Shown piece after piece: positions 34,601-41,512 of a DNA stretch of 41,911 nt (its first letter is position 1; every line of letters begins with the position of its first letter). The translations under genes and the position numbers were made by a program. The notes beneath the pieces are model-generated. The model saw only the letters and a program-made list of their open reading frames with translations, made no database searches and had not been told where the DNA came from. The stretch comes from an uncultured Saprospiraceae bacterium (GTDB lineage: Bacteria; Bacteroidota; Bacteroidia; Chitinophagales; Saprospiraceae): positions 1-41,911 of the forward strand of contig CALCMJ010000098.1 in assembly GCA_937967615.1 (NCBI GenBank), written 5' to 3'.

Positions 34601-36631
34601 ACTAAGATTTAAATTTTCACCGTGTACATTTCCGGAATGACAACCCATAGATAGAATCACAGGATATTTTTCATAATTCTGCCATTCGCCTACATCTTCT
34701 AAACTAAAATCAAAAGTTCCAGCACCACTATGACCAAAAAATGTAATCATTGATTTACCTGAATTTATTCCATCAAGAATCTCTGTTGTGGTAGCTGTCT
34801 GTAATGGATCTGCGCTTGTTTTCCTAAAGGTTGTAACATAGCCACCAAACTTGCTATTCTCTATAGTATCTTTCATGTCATTTAGGGAGCTAAAGATAAG
34901 CTCGTCTAAATCTTCCTCTGAGTCACCTCCACTCAGATGCAGAATACTTTTAGTCCATTCTCTAGACGCTAAGGAATATTCTGTATTGGAGATTTGTTCA
35001 TGAGTAACTACTTTATCTAAGTAACTCGTTATATCGTTTTCATCTCTAGCTGCGATTCTTCCAATTGGAACTAGAGGAGCAGATAATCCTTTTTCAGAAA
35101 ATAGTAAATTATCAGCGCCAGGTACACCCCAGGTAGGAACATAGAAAGGTACATCGAGTAAGTCTATCTGTCCTTGCGTTCTATAATTTGTATATTCAAT
35201 TCCTTTTCCAATAATAAAAACGTATTCCAGATCCTGCCACTCTGTTTTTCTTTCTTGGATAAAGTTTCTGACTGAGATAGGATTCCTGTTGATACCATAT
35301 GCATACTGATCATAAAGTTGTTCTACTTGAACAATTAAAGTATTGTATCCACCACCAATTTCTGAACTCCTATAGTCAGCATATTCCCTGATTTGAGATT
35401 CATTGAATTTTTCACTTGTTAGAATTATGTAAGATGGATTAGCGAGTTTATAATTCTCAAATGATTTTTTTTCTATTCGGTTTACAGTTTTGAATCCTTC
35501 ATTATAATCATAAACAAATACTTTTCTTTCAGAAGACTCAGTCTCAGGCAGTTTAAACCTAATCTGATTGTTATCCGTATTTGCAATTAACCGGCTCTTT
35601 GTTTCTACATCATAAACAAGAATTAAATTTCCATTTGATGTGAAATTCTCAAATTCAAAGTATTGCGCTTGGTTTGAAGTTTTTGGAGTAAATTGAATTG
35701 ATTGGCCTTGAACAAAATCAAATAATCTGGCATAAACAATTTCTGCATATGCAACTAAGTAATGATCACTTCCAGTTTCTAGTCCTTCGATCACAATCTC
35801 CGTTTCGGGTGTTAATTCTTGAGCACTAATTTCTTTGTTTAATTGAAATAACTTTCTGCCAAAATATGCTTCAGAATATAAAGTGGAGGAACCTAATGAA
35901 ACTAATAATGAATGTTTCGTATCATTAGATCCAAGGCGTAAATTTACTATAGGATTAAAAGAATTTGAGGCTTTACTTGAAATGGGAAAGCTTAATGTAG
36001 TTTTTTTAGCAAGTTCTGACGCAAAACCTTCTAATTTATCAAAATGTGAATATCTAATATTCTTTGAAGTATGATCAGGCTTGAGATGCCAGTTTGAGAA
36101 GACCATTTTTTCACTGTGCACATAATAAGGCTCTGGGCTTGGGTTACCTGATATATCATTTGGTATTTGTGAAAGTCTATATTCTTGATTATTAGACCCA
36201 GGAACCCAAGTCAGAAAATAAGAAGATTCATCAGAAAAATTACTGTATTCAGGATTAAGTTGATCCTCTTCCCAATCCTGGTAAAGATGTTTGTCTATTT
36301 CACCTTTATTTCCTTTCCCGTAAAATTCAATAAAGCCATCACTTTCTAAAATTTCAGCATCAGAGACAAACATAGGAACTTGTTTCCCTTGATGAAATAG
36401 TTGTAAGAATCTTCCCTGTGCTTCTTCTAGAACTAGACCAGCATTCTCAAGTTCTTGACCTGTCACTCGATAGATTCCTTCCTCAGTTACGGTAAGTTTA
36501 AAATATTCTTGGTTATAGTTGATCCATTCATTGCCATATAGGGTTTCCCCATCTATTTCCATCTGTGAAAATAATGGTGCGCTTAAGAAGAGAAAGCTAA
36601 TAAGAAAGTAGTTTATGGATCTATTTTTCAT
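31646..36631 (-). CDS. C25 (gingipain-type) cysteine peptidase, PorU2-like putative T9SS sortase, copy 1
   Basis: A 1661-residue paralogue of the downstream protein, colinear over its whole length. Signal peptide about 1-23 (FLFLSAPLFSQ); C25 domain about 395-760 with His634 (FFGHSG) and Cys664 (MGCHSG); Ig-like region; ILEI-like region near 1045-1185 containing a 22-residue block identical in both copies (residues 1116-1137 of the other protein). The C-terminus has LLCPNPLSDK and a FlgD/T9SS type A-like segment, WDGTSSSGAPLASGTYFFKF, then YGSFVVIKQE. It is the promoter-proximal gene of the pair; 240 bp separate it from the divergent GT2 gene. Housekeeping PorU is shorter (about 1100-1300 residues), so this is not the canonical sortase. 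Confidence 0.86.
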   Translation of the reverse strand: MKNRSINYFLISFLFLSAPLFSQMEIDGETLYGNEWINYNQEYFKLTVTEEGIYRVTGQELENAGLVLEEAQGRFLQLFHQGKQVPMFVSDAEILESDGFIEFYGKGNKGEIDKHLYQDWEEDQLNPEYSNFSDESSYFLTWVPGSNNQEYRLSQIPNDISGNPSPEPYYVHSEKMVFSNWHLKPDHTSKNIRYSHFDKLEGFASELAKKTTLSFPISSKASNSFNPIVNLRLGSNDTKHSLLVSLGSSTLYSEAYFGRKLFQLNKEISAQELTPETEIVIEGLETGSDHYLVAYAEIVYARLFDFVQGQSIQFTPKTSNQAQYFEFENFTSNGNLILVYDVETKSRLIANTDNNQIRFKLPETESSERKVFVYDYNEGFKTVNRIEKKSFENYKLANPSYIILTSEKFNESQIREYADYRSSEIGGGYNTLIVQVEQLYDQYAYGINRNPISVRNFIQERKTEWQDLEYVFIIGKGIEYTNYRTQGQIDLLDVPFYVPTWGVPGADNLLFSEKGLSAPLVPIGRIAARDENDITSYLDKVVTHEQISNTEYSLASREWTKSILHLSGGDSEEDLDELIFSSLNDMKDTIENSKFGGYVTTFRKTSADPLQTATTTEILDGINSGKSMITFFGHSGAGTFDFSLEDVGEWQNYEKYPVILSMGCHSGNVHGENLNLSLSEDFVLTPDKGALAFIASSSTATFTSLSKLGPKYYNNFGNSFHNSAIGKSINAYLKQNDNIIDLGTRILNQQLTFHGDPAINMHPQIAPDFTVDFNSIGNDPEPITIVDQTYDINFDVVNLGKHIDADLHIVLSHFLPDGSLSKKYTKTIPAPAFRSTVTIPITNSGLNALGKNRIDIQLDKDNAIAERPLPYAEDNNILSNTIEEDGYSYFVTGSTVIPIYPPEFGIVNEPDITFIASGVNAFREETDYQIQLDTSELFESPLIDDIITLSGGTVKWNPNFNYEDKVVYYWRVTPIIEDEEDQWQNSSFIYLPNETKGWNQSHYFQFLKDDVSDAHFDGRKLSFPLEFEDNTLNLFVPDETDVKPRYKRASINLGFAKLWDIPNTGICVLLREPEKLSYVVNPPPGLHGSWSINGTKRIFFFKTDEQESRIDLVNFLHDVVEDGYHVFLNTIHNDLDGDLHTSEWAQDSIVNNNRNLFNFLESQGATQIRNIEGQNTHYGMFFTKGEQMLDEVLGTTLQEEINVSGIISRSSVSGSIGSTQIGPSKAWYTLHTSLSNIEDKDNVRMDVYGLSQNGDKTLLYGNVPQGLFDLSEVPASDFPFLELEYSANDSLNRTLPTLDFWRVYFKETPEVIYESSEILEFYGSSLEQGEELTFKARIANIIDHDLDSLLVRYSVTNSLNNTVEDFTRTEPLLGLEKNIIEFKQSTLAMNPGNYQFIAELNPLDDQQEQFHFNNYAVTAFEIEKDRLNPLLDVTFNGVHIENDAIISATPEIKITLKDENQYLFLDDINSFQVVLFHPDETREDIDLNNDTRISFIPGTSNNNNTAQVNFNPEFFEEGEYQFYTQAKDKSGNFSGDVEYRVNFQIIFENNITDVLLCPNPLSDKAFFKFSLEGKILPKAFEIRIFSIDGKIVELIQTDRLRHVLIEGVNLVPWDGTSSSGAPLASGTYFFKFGFIPDHYRNNLPERYFKDAYGSFVVIKQE

Positions 36632-36871
36632 CTTTGATACGGGTGTAAGTTATGTAGTCAACATATATTAAATTATCTTAATATGTTAAAACTTAAAGTA
36701 TAACATACTATGACCTATAAAGTTAAAACCAAAAATGAGATTATGTGCCATAAATAAGACACTTAAATGACGCGCTAACCCTATATTTTACGCTTATTTA
36801 CTAACAATATTGGTTTATGTCCTTGTTTATCAAATTGTTAAACGACTTTTGTGTATAAAATGATCTAATCT
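36632..36871. other. Divergent intergenic region without a gene
   Basis: This 240-bp AT-rich gap must hold promoters for the C25 pair and for the GT2-rsmG unit. I found no perfect TAnnTTTG element on either strand. A 7-bp AT-only inverted repeat (ATATTAA/TTAATAT, 36665-36684) and one GTTAAAC heptamer (36837-36843) are present. No RNA gene or small reading frame is convincing. Confidence 0.4.
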
Positions 36872-37954
36872 TTGGACCCAATTTGGATAAAATTTGCACT
36901 ATTTGTTTCAATTCTGACAAACCTTGGGTTTTGGCTTTTTCTCTTTGTAAAATTGCTATTTCAACACAATAGCCAGAAGATATCTAGTTCTGGAGAGTCT
37001 GTAAGTTTGATTGTGTGTATCAAAGATGGAATTAGTCATATCTCAAATGTAAATCGTTACTTAAACGTACTTAGACCTACTGATGAACTTGTGCTAGTTG
37101 ATGATTTTTCAACTGACAAGACTTTAGAAAGTTTAAAAAGACTAAATGATAAACGCGCCATTATTGTTTCTGCTAAAGTAGATCAAAAAGGTAAAAAGAA
37201 GGCCTTAGAAGAAGGGATAGGAAATGCTAAAAAGGAGATTATTTTACTTACTGATATAGACTGTATTCCACGTTCGAATGATTGGATAAATGCCATGACA
37301 GATGCCTTTACTGAGAAAAAGGATATTGTTCTCGGTTATGGGGCATATAAAAAAGAAAAAGGCTTGTTAAATGCATTCATACGACATGAAACATTAATGA
37401 CTGCGATGCAGTATATGTCTTATGCCTTGTCAGGTTTTCCGTATATGGGGGTTGGACGTAACTTGGCCTATAAGAAAGAAGTTTTTATAAATTCCAATGG
37501 GTTTGATTCTCATGTAGATATTGCATCAGGAGATGATGATCTATTTATTTCAGAAGTAGCAAATGTAAAGAATACCACTGTATGCTTAAACCCACATTCT
37601 TTTACAGAATCCATTCCAGCACAATCTATGCGTGCGTTTTTTAATCAAAAAACTAGACATGTTACAACTGCAAGTAGATACAAATGGGGAATAAAAGTAT
37701 TACTTACAATCTATTCAATGAGTCACATACTCACTTATGTATTGACTTTGTTGCTCATTTTTTTAGGGGCTTATTCATTTGCCTTGGTTACATTTGGTCT
37801 GCGGATGGCTATATGTTGGATGGTGTATGCTAAAATTGCGATTAAGTATGAAGAAGAAGATTTAAAACTGAGTTTTCCATTACTTGATGGTATCATGTTC
37901 TTGTATTATATTTTATTAAGTCCCTTTTTATTTATTCATAGAAAACAATGGTAG
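36872..37954 (+). CDS. Membrane-anchored GT2 glycosyltransferase (processive-synthase-like)
   Basis: A 360-residue protein with an N-terminal membrane helix (about 5-30), a GT-A catalytic domain and about three C-terminal helices (275-355). The catalytic set is complete: VDDFSTD (Asp77-Asp78), LLTDIDC (127-131), GDDD (220-223) and QKTRH (259-263) in the place of the QxxRW motif. This is the D,D,D,Q layout of cellulose/PNAG-type and related membrane GT2 enzymes. The start is TTG at 36872; an in-frame stop lies two codons upstream, so no longer form exists. The gene overlaps rsmG by 7 bp, pairing an envelope enzyme with a ribosome-modification gene. Confidence 0.85.
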   Translation: MDPIWIKFALFVSILTNLGFWLFLFVKLLFQHNSQKISSSGESVSLIVCIKDGISHISNVNRYLNVLRPTDELVLVDDFSTDKTLESLKRLNDKRAIIVSAKVDQKGKKKALEEGIGNAKKEIILLTDIDCIPRSNDWINAMTDAFTEKKDIVLGYGAYKKEKGLLNAFIRHETLMTAMQYMSYALSGFPYMGVGRNLAYKKEVFINSNGFDSHVDIASGDDDLFISEVANVKNTTVCLNPHSFTESIPAQSMRAFFNQKTRHVTTASRYKWGIKVLLTIYSMSHILTYVLTLLLIFLGAYSFALVTFGLRMAICWMVYAKIAIKYEEEDLKLSFPLLDGIMFLYYILLSPFLFIHRKQW

Positions 37955-38580
37955 AGCAAACTCCAACTAAATATTTTCCAAATCTTTCAGGTAAACAGCT
38001 AGATAAATTATTAGTCTTATCTGAAGAAATTACCAATTGGAATTCAAAAATCAATGTTGTCTCACGTAAGGATATTGACAATATTTATATTCATCATATT
38101 TTACATTCTTTGGCCGTTGCAAAATTTATACAATTTAAACCAGAGGCTAATATTTTGGATCTGGGTACAGGAGGAGGCTTTCCTGGGATACCTTTGTCGA
38201 TATTATTTCCCCAGACAAACTTTGTCTTATTAGACAGTAGGAAAAAGAAATTATTTGTTGTAGATGAAATTTGTAAAAAAGCAAATATTCAGAATGTTCA
38301 GACGGTGCATTCACGTGTAGAAGAACATAAGGGTAAATATGATTTTGTAGTAACTAGAGCAGTAGCTAGGACTTCCAATTTGGTAAAATGGACGAGCAAG
38401 CTGATAAAAGAAGAATCAGTTCATGCACTTCCAAACGGTCTTATTGCGTTGAAAGGTGGAGAATTAAAAGAAGAATTGCGCGAGGCTTCAAAAATGACAT
38501 ATTGTGAAAAAACTCCGATCAATACATATTTTAATGAAGAGTTTTTTGAAACTAAGTTTATCGTATATGCGCAATCGTGA
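37948..38580 (+). CDS. rsmG: 16S rRNA (guanine(527)-N(7))-methyltransferase RsmG
   Basis: Methylates N7 of G527 in 16S rRNA using SAM; loss confers low-level streptomycin resistance in several bacteria. The 210-residue length is normal. The N-terminal WNSKINVVSRKDIDNIYIHH segment is a family signature, followed by the SAM-binding ILDLGTGGGFPGIPL (about 69-83), the LLDSRKKKLFVVD segment, and VVTRAVA. ATG start at 37948, inside the 3' end of the GT2 gene, so translation is probably coupled. Confidence 0.95.
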   Translation: MVEQTPTKYFPNLSGKQLDKLLVLSEEITNWNSKINVVSRKDIDNIYIHHILHSLAVAKFIQFKPEANILDLGTGGGFPGIPLSILFPQTNFVLLDSRKKKLFVVDEICKKANIQNVQTVHSRVEEHKGKYDFVVTRAVARTSNLVKWTSKLIKEESVHALPNGLIALKGGELKEELREASKMTYCEKTPINTYFNEEFFETKFIVYAQS

Positions 38581-38637
38581 GAGAATTTAAAATGGCACAT
38601 AATTTTCAAAATTCGTGTAGTATTAGGTTTTAGCTCT

Positions 38638-38676
38638 GTTAAACGGCTTAACATCAAGGTTAAACATTCGTTAAAC
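38638..38676 (+). promoter_or_regulatory. Three GTTAAAC direct repeats upstream of the ompH pair
   Basis: GTTAAAC occurs at 38638-38644, 38659-38665 and 38670-38676, with starts 21 and 11 bp apart, i.e. about two turns and one turn of B-DNA. The first also forms a short inverted repeat with the following CTTAAC. They lie 50-90 bp upstream of the first promoter-like element, an activator- or repressor-type position. The binding protein is unknown. Confidence 0.3.
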
Positions 38677-38702
38677 AGTTTTGCGATTTTTAAGTTAACT
38701 AG

Positions 38703-38734
38703 TTGAAATACAGACTCTTGTAAAGATATATTTG
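38703..38734 (+). promoter_or_regulatory. Candidate Bacteroidota promoter for ompH-ompH-murI
   Basis: TATATTTG at 38727-38734 is a perfect TAnnTTTG -7 element, with a TTG at 38703-38705 as a possible -33 element (spacer 21 bp, slightly long). A second match, TATTTTTG at 38808-38815, is only 31 bp before the ATG and lacks a clear -33 partner. Either may be used. Confidence 0.35.
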
Positions 38735-38846
38735 ATTTTTAGCAATGTTTGCTATGAAACTTTTTACTCTTAATATGGGTCCATTATATAATTACTGGGC
38801 TAAATTGTATTTTTGCCGAGCTTTCTAAAAAAGTAAACCATCAATA

Positions 38847-39359
38847 ATGAAAAAGATAATCACATTTAGTTTTTTGACCTTCTTGATTTCATTTTCCATG
38901 CAGGCACAAAAGATTGCCTTAGTAGATGTGAATGAAGTATTAGAGGAATTATCAGATTATAGAAACGCACAAAGTGAAATAGACAATATTTCTGCAAAGT
39001 GGAGACAAGAAATTTCCTTGGAGATGGATGAGATTAAAAGTTTATATAATAAATTCCAAGCAGAGCAAGTCTTGTTAAGTGATGAAATTAAGAGGCAGAG
39101 AGAAGATGAGATAATGGCTAAAGAGTCTGCTGTTAGAGAATTACAAAAAAGAAGATTTGGTCCAGATGGGGATTTATTCAGAAAACGACAAGAGTTGATT
39201 TCACCAGTACAAGATAAAGTATTTGCTGCTATAGAAGATTTAGCATCTGATAGAGGCTATGACATTATTTTGGATAAGGCAGGATCAGCTGGAATATTAT
39301 TTGCAAGTGAGGACTACGACAAGACAGATGAAGTAAAACGTCGTTTGGGAATCAGATAA
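38847..39359 (+). CDS. OmpH/Skp family periplasmic chaperone
   Basis: A 170-residue periplasmic protein predicted to hold unfolded outer-membrane proteins on their way to the BAM complex. The signal peptide (about 1-20, ending MQAQ) is followed by KIALVDVNEVLEEL, the conserved OmpH beta strand, a long charged helical arm (about 40-125, heptad-like coiled coil), and a C-terminal strand pair (YDIILDKAGSAGILFAS). It is the first of two adjacent OmpH genes, 28 bp apart, an arrangement common in Bacteroidota. The heavy demand for outer-membrane cargo folding in a T9SS organism fits the context. Confidence 0.92.
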   Translation: MKKIITFSFLTFLISFSMQAQKIALVDVNEVLEELSDYRNAQSEIDNISAKWRQEISLEMDEIKSLYNKFQAEQVLLSDEIKRQREDEIMAKESAVRELQKRRFGPDGDLFRKRQELISPVQDKVFAAIEDLASDRGYDIILDKAGSAGILFASEDYDKTDEVKRRLGIR

Positions 39360-39387
39360 TTTGACTAAGAACAATTAAAAAGAATAC

Positions 39388-39891
39388 ATGAAAAATTTAA
39401 TTACAATTTTATTATTAGTTGCTTCCTTTGCCTTGAGCAATGATGTTTCAGCTCAAAAGTTTGGGTATGTTAATACGCAAGAGCTTTTACAAGCTTTACC
39501 TTCTGTAAAAGAGGCGAATGTGAATATTGAGACATATAGAAATCAACTGTTGAAAAAAGGGCAAGAGATGTTGCAATCCTTGCAGAGTAAGTATCAAACT
39601 CTAGAACAAACTAGAGACAATTACTCGCCTAAGCAGTTAGAAACAGAAGTGACAAACTTAAAGGCGGAAGAGCAGAAAATCATGGAGTTTGAGCAGAATA
39701 GCCAGCAACAAATATTTGAAAAAAGTGAGGTCTTGTTAAAGCCTATACGTGACAAAATTCAAAAAGCAATTGATGATGTTGCAGCTGAAAATGGTTACAC
39801 GTATGTGTTTGATTTCAGTACAGGTTTCATTTTATTTGCAGACCCAGGTTCTGATGTGAGTGGCTTAGTTAAAGCTAAACTGGGTTTATAA
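39388..39891 (+). CDS. OmpH/Skp family periplasmic chaperone, second copy
   Basis: A 167-residue paralogue of the preceding gene. Signal peptide about 1-22 (ending VSAQ), then KFGYVNTQELLQALP, a Gln/Lys/Glu-rich coiled-coil arm (about 45-125) and the C-terminal YTYVFDFSTGFILFADPGSDVS strands. Its sequence differs clearly from the first copy in the arm, so the two are likely to be specialised, not recent duplicates. It is followed after 3 bp by murI, so the three genes form one unit. Confidence 0.92.
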   Translation: MKNLITILLLVASFALSNDVSAQKFGYVNTQELLQALPSVKEANVNIETYRNQLLKKGQEMLQSLQSKYQTLEQTRDNYSPKQLETEVTNLKAEEQKIMEFEQNSQQQIFEKSEVLLKPIRDKIQKAIDDVAAENGYTYVFDFSTGFILFADPGSDVSGLVKAKLGL

Positions 39892-39894
39892 CTA

Positions 39895-40716
39895 TTGGTT
39901 CAGAATAAAGATTTAAAACGCAATTATTCCATTGGAATATTTGATTCAGGTATCGGCGGCTTAACGGTTGCCAATGCTATTTTTAAGCGGTTCCCAAATG
40001 AAAAGATAATTTACTTTGGTGACACTGCGCACCTGCCATATGGTGATAAATCTGCTGATTCTATACGTTTCTATTCACTTAAGATTTGCAAATTTTTATT
40101 AGAGCAGAATTGTAAAATGATTGTGATCGCTTGTAATTCTGCGTCGTCTGCTGCATATGATACACTTTTAGAGTTTTTTGAAGGGAATGCACTATTTGTA
40201 AATGTTGTGGATCCACTTGTGCATTCAGTTTCTTACAAAGGGTTTTCTAAGGTAGGAGTGATTGCGACAAAAGCAACTATACGGTCAGACATTTATAGGC
40301 GAAAATTGAAAACGATAGACCCGGACCTAGAGGTTGTGCAATTAGCTACACCCTTGTTTGCTCCTATGATTGAAGAAGGATTTCATAACAATCAACTAAG
40401 TACAGAGATTATTAAGAACTATTTGTCCCATGAAATGCTTAATGGTATAGATGCGCTATTGTTAGCATGTACCCATTATCCGCTGATAAAAGATAGTATA
40501 GATCAATTCTTTGAGGGAAAAATAGAAATCTTTGATTCTACAGACGTTGTCGCTGATGTGGTTGAGGAAAAATTGAATAAAAGCAGTTTAAATTCTGAAA
40601 AGCTTCAGGGGACCCATGAATTTTATGTTTCTGAATTCACTGAGTCTTTTGCAGAGACGACTAAAGTGTTCTGCAACAAGGAGTTAGAGCTCATCGAGAA
40701 GGCTATTTGGACTTAG
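39895..40716 (+). CDS. murI: Glutamate racemase
   Basis: Converts L-glutamate to D-glutamate for peptidoglycan, in the cytoplasm, without cofactor. The 273-residue length is normal. GIFDSGIGGLTV holds the conserved Asp17-Ser18; the two catalytic cysteines are Cys80 (VIACNSASS) and Cys192 (LLACTHYPL); YFGDTAHLPYGDKS is also diagnostic. The start is TTG at 39895, three bases after the ompH stop, suggesting translational coupling. Confidence 0.96.
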   Translation: MVQNKDLKRNYSIGIFDSGIGGLTVANAIFKRFPNEKIIYFGDTAHLPYGDKSADSIRFYSLKICKFLLEQNCKMIVIACNSASSAAYDTLLEFFEGNALFVNVVDPLVHSVSYKGFSKVGVIATKATIRSDIYRRKLKTIDPDLEVVQLATPLFAPMIEEGFHNNQLSTEIIKNYLSHEMLNGIDALLLACTHYPLIKDSIDQFFEGKIEIFDSTDVVADVVEEKLNKSSLNSEKLQGTHEFYVSEFTESFAETTKVFCNKELELIEKAIWT

Positions 40717-40758
40717 GTTAAGATTATCATAATCATATTTTTTACGTTTAAACTAAAT

Positions 40759-40766
40759 TATCTTTG
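40759..40766 (+). promoter_or_regulatory. Candidate -7 promoter element for the small secreted protein gene
   Basis: TATCTTTG is a perfect TAnnTTTG match 25 bp before the ATG at 40792, giving the short leader usual for Bacteroidota. No clear -33 TTG partner was seen at the right distance, so confidence is moderate. Confidence 0.42.
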
Positions 40767-40791
40767 TAACACAAAAGAAAACTAAACACAA

Positions 40792-41346
40792 ATGAGACTA
40801 TTTACATTTTTATTTGCGCTATTATTTACAACTGCTTCATTTGCGCAGGATGACATGATTATTGAAGACGATGATGGTTCTCCTTTTAAAGCTATTGAGA
40901 ATGAAGGGCTGACAAATGATGGTAAGGCCTTTGTGGACGCATTTATAAGTAAAGACTATAACAAGGTTATTGAAATGTCACATCCAAATATCGTAGAGAT
41001 GGGTGGAGGAGATGTCTTTATGAAGAAGCTTCTTGAAGACGATAGGATGATGATGGAACAACAGAGCATCAAATATTTATCAGGATCTATTATTGAGGGA
41101 ACTGACATTATTAAAGCTGGGGATGAATTACATTGTATTGTAAGCCAATCTATAGTACTTGAGATAGGAGGAACTAAAGTTAAGTCATTCAGTAATCTTT
41201 TAGCTGCATCTTTGGATGGAGGGAATAATTGGAAGTTTGTTAACCTTGATCAGCACGATACTGAAAGTATCAAAGTATTTGTACCATCGTATAATACTGA
41301 GCTTATCATTCCAGAGCGTAGACCAACAGAAAATGTAGCTAATTAA
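40792..41346 (+). CDS. Small secreted protein of unknown function
   Basis: I do not recognise the family. The 184-residue product has a clear signal peptide (about 1-19, ending ASFAQ) and then a very acidic stretch (DDMIIEDDDGS). The mature part alternates helices and strands (KAFVDAFISKDYNKVIEMSHP..., DELHCIVSQSIVLEIGG..., NNWKFVNLDQHD), which could suit a small NTF2/SnoaL-like alpha-beta fold, but that is a guess from the pattern. One cysteine (in LHCIVSQ) and no lipobox, so probably periplasmic or secreted and not a lipoprotein. It is monocistronic: own promoter-like element upstream, strong terminator downstream. Confidence 0.75.
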   Translation: MRLFTFLFALLFTTASFAQDDMIIEDDDGSPFKAIENEGLTNDGKAFVDAFISKDYNKVIEMSHPNIVEMGGGDVFMKKLLEDDRMMMEQQSIKYLSGSIIEGTDIIKAGDELHCIVSQSIVLEIGGTKVKSFSNLLAASLDGGNNWKFVNLDQHDTESIKVFVPSYNTELIIPERRPTENVAN

Positions 41347-41369
41347 AAGCGCATTTTTAAAAATTAAAT

Positions 41370-41403
41370 AAGGGCATTGTCTTAATTGGCAATGCCTTTT
41401 TTT
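41370..41403 (+). terminator. Intrinsic terminator
   Basis: GGCATTG (41373-41379) pairs perfectly with CAATGCC (41390-41396) around a 10-nt loop, extended at the base by G-T and A-T pairs, and is followed by seven T (41397-41403). It lies 24 bp after the stop of the small secreted protein gene. Confidence 0.8.
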
Positions 41404-41512
41404 ATGGAGTATTTGATACAATCCTACTTTTACATGTTAAGGAGACAATTAACATTGCACATATAGCCATTTGCTTCAATGAATAATTTTAAATTGCGCT
41501 ATAATTCATAGA

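Larger units (their letters stand above)
38581..38846. other. Intergenic region between rsmG and the ompH pair
   Basis: A 266-bp gap with no convincing gene. It holds three GTTAAAC heptamers and two promoter-like elements, listed separately. No strong intrinsic terminator for rsmG was seen; AATTTTCAAAATT near 38601 has too short a loop. Confidence 0.5.

Noticed and set aside
26671-36631. Naming one of the C25 proteins as the housekeeping T9SS sortase PorU
   Set aside because: Both are several hundred residues longer than PorU, are duplicated, and carry ILEI-like and PNP-type ends; a PorU2-like label fits better.
36665-36684. ATATTAA/TTAATAT inverted repeat as an operator
   Set aside because: All A and T in a very AT-rich gap; expected by chance.
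40722-40743. GATTATcATAATC followed by T-rich DNA as a terminator for murI
   Set aside because: The one-base centre leaves only a short AT stem when folded; it is too weak to call.
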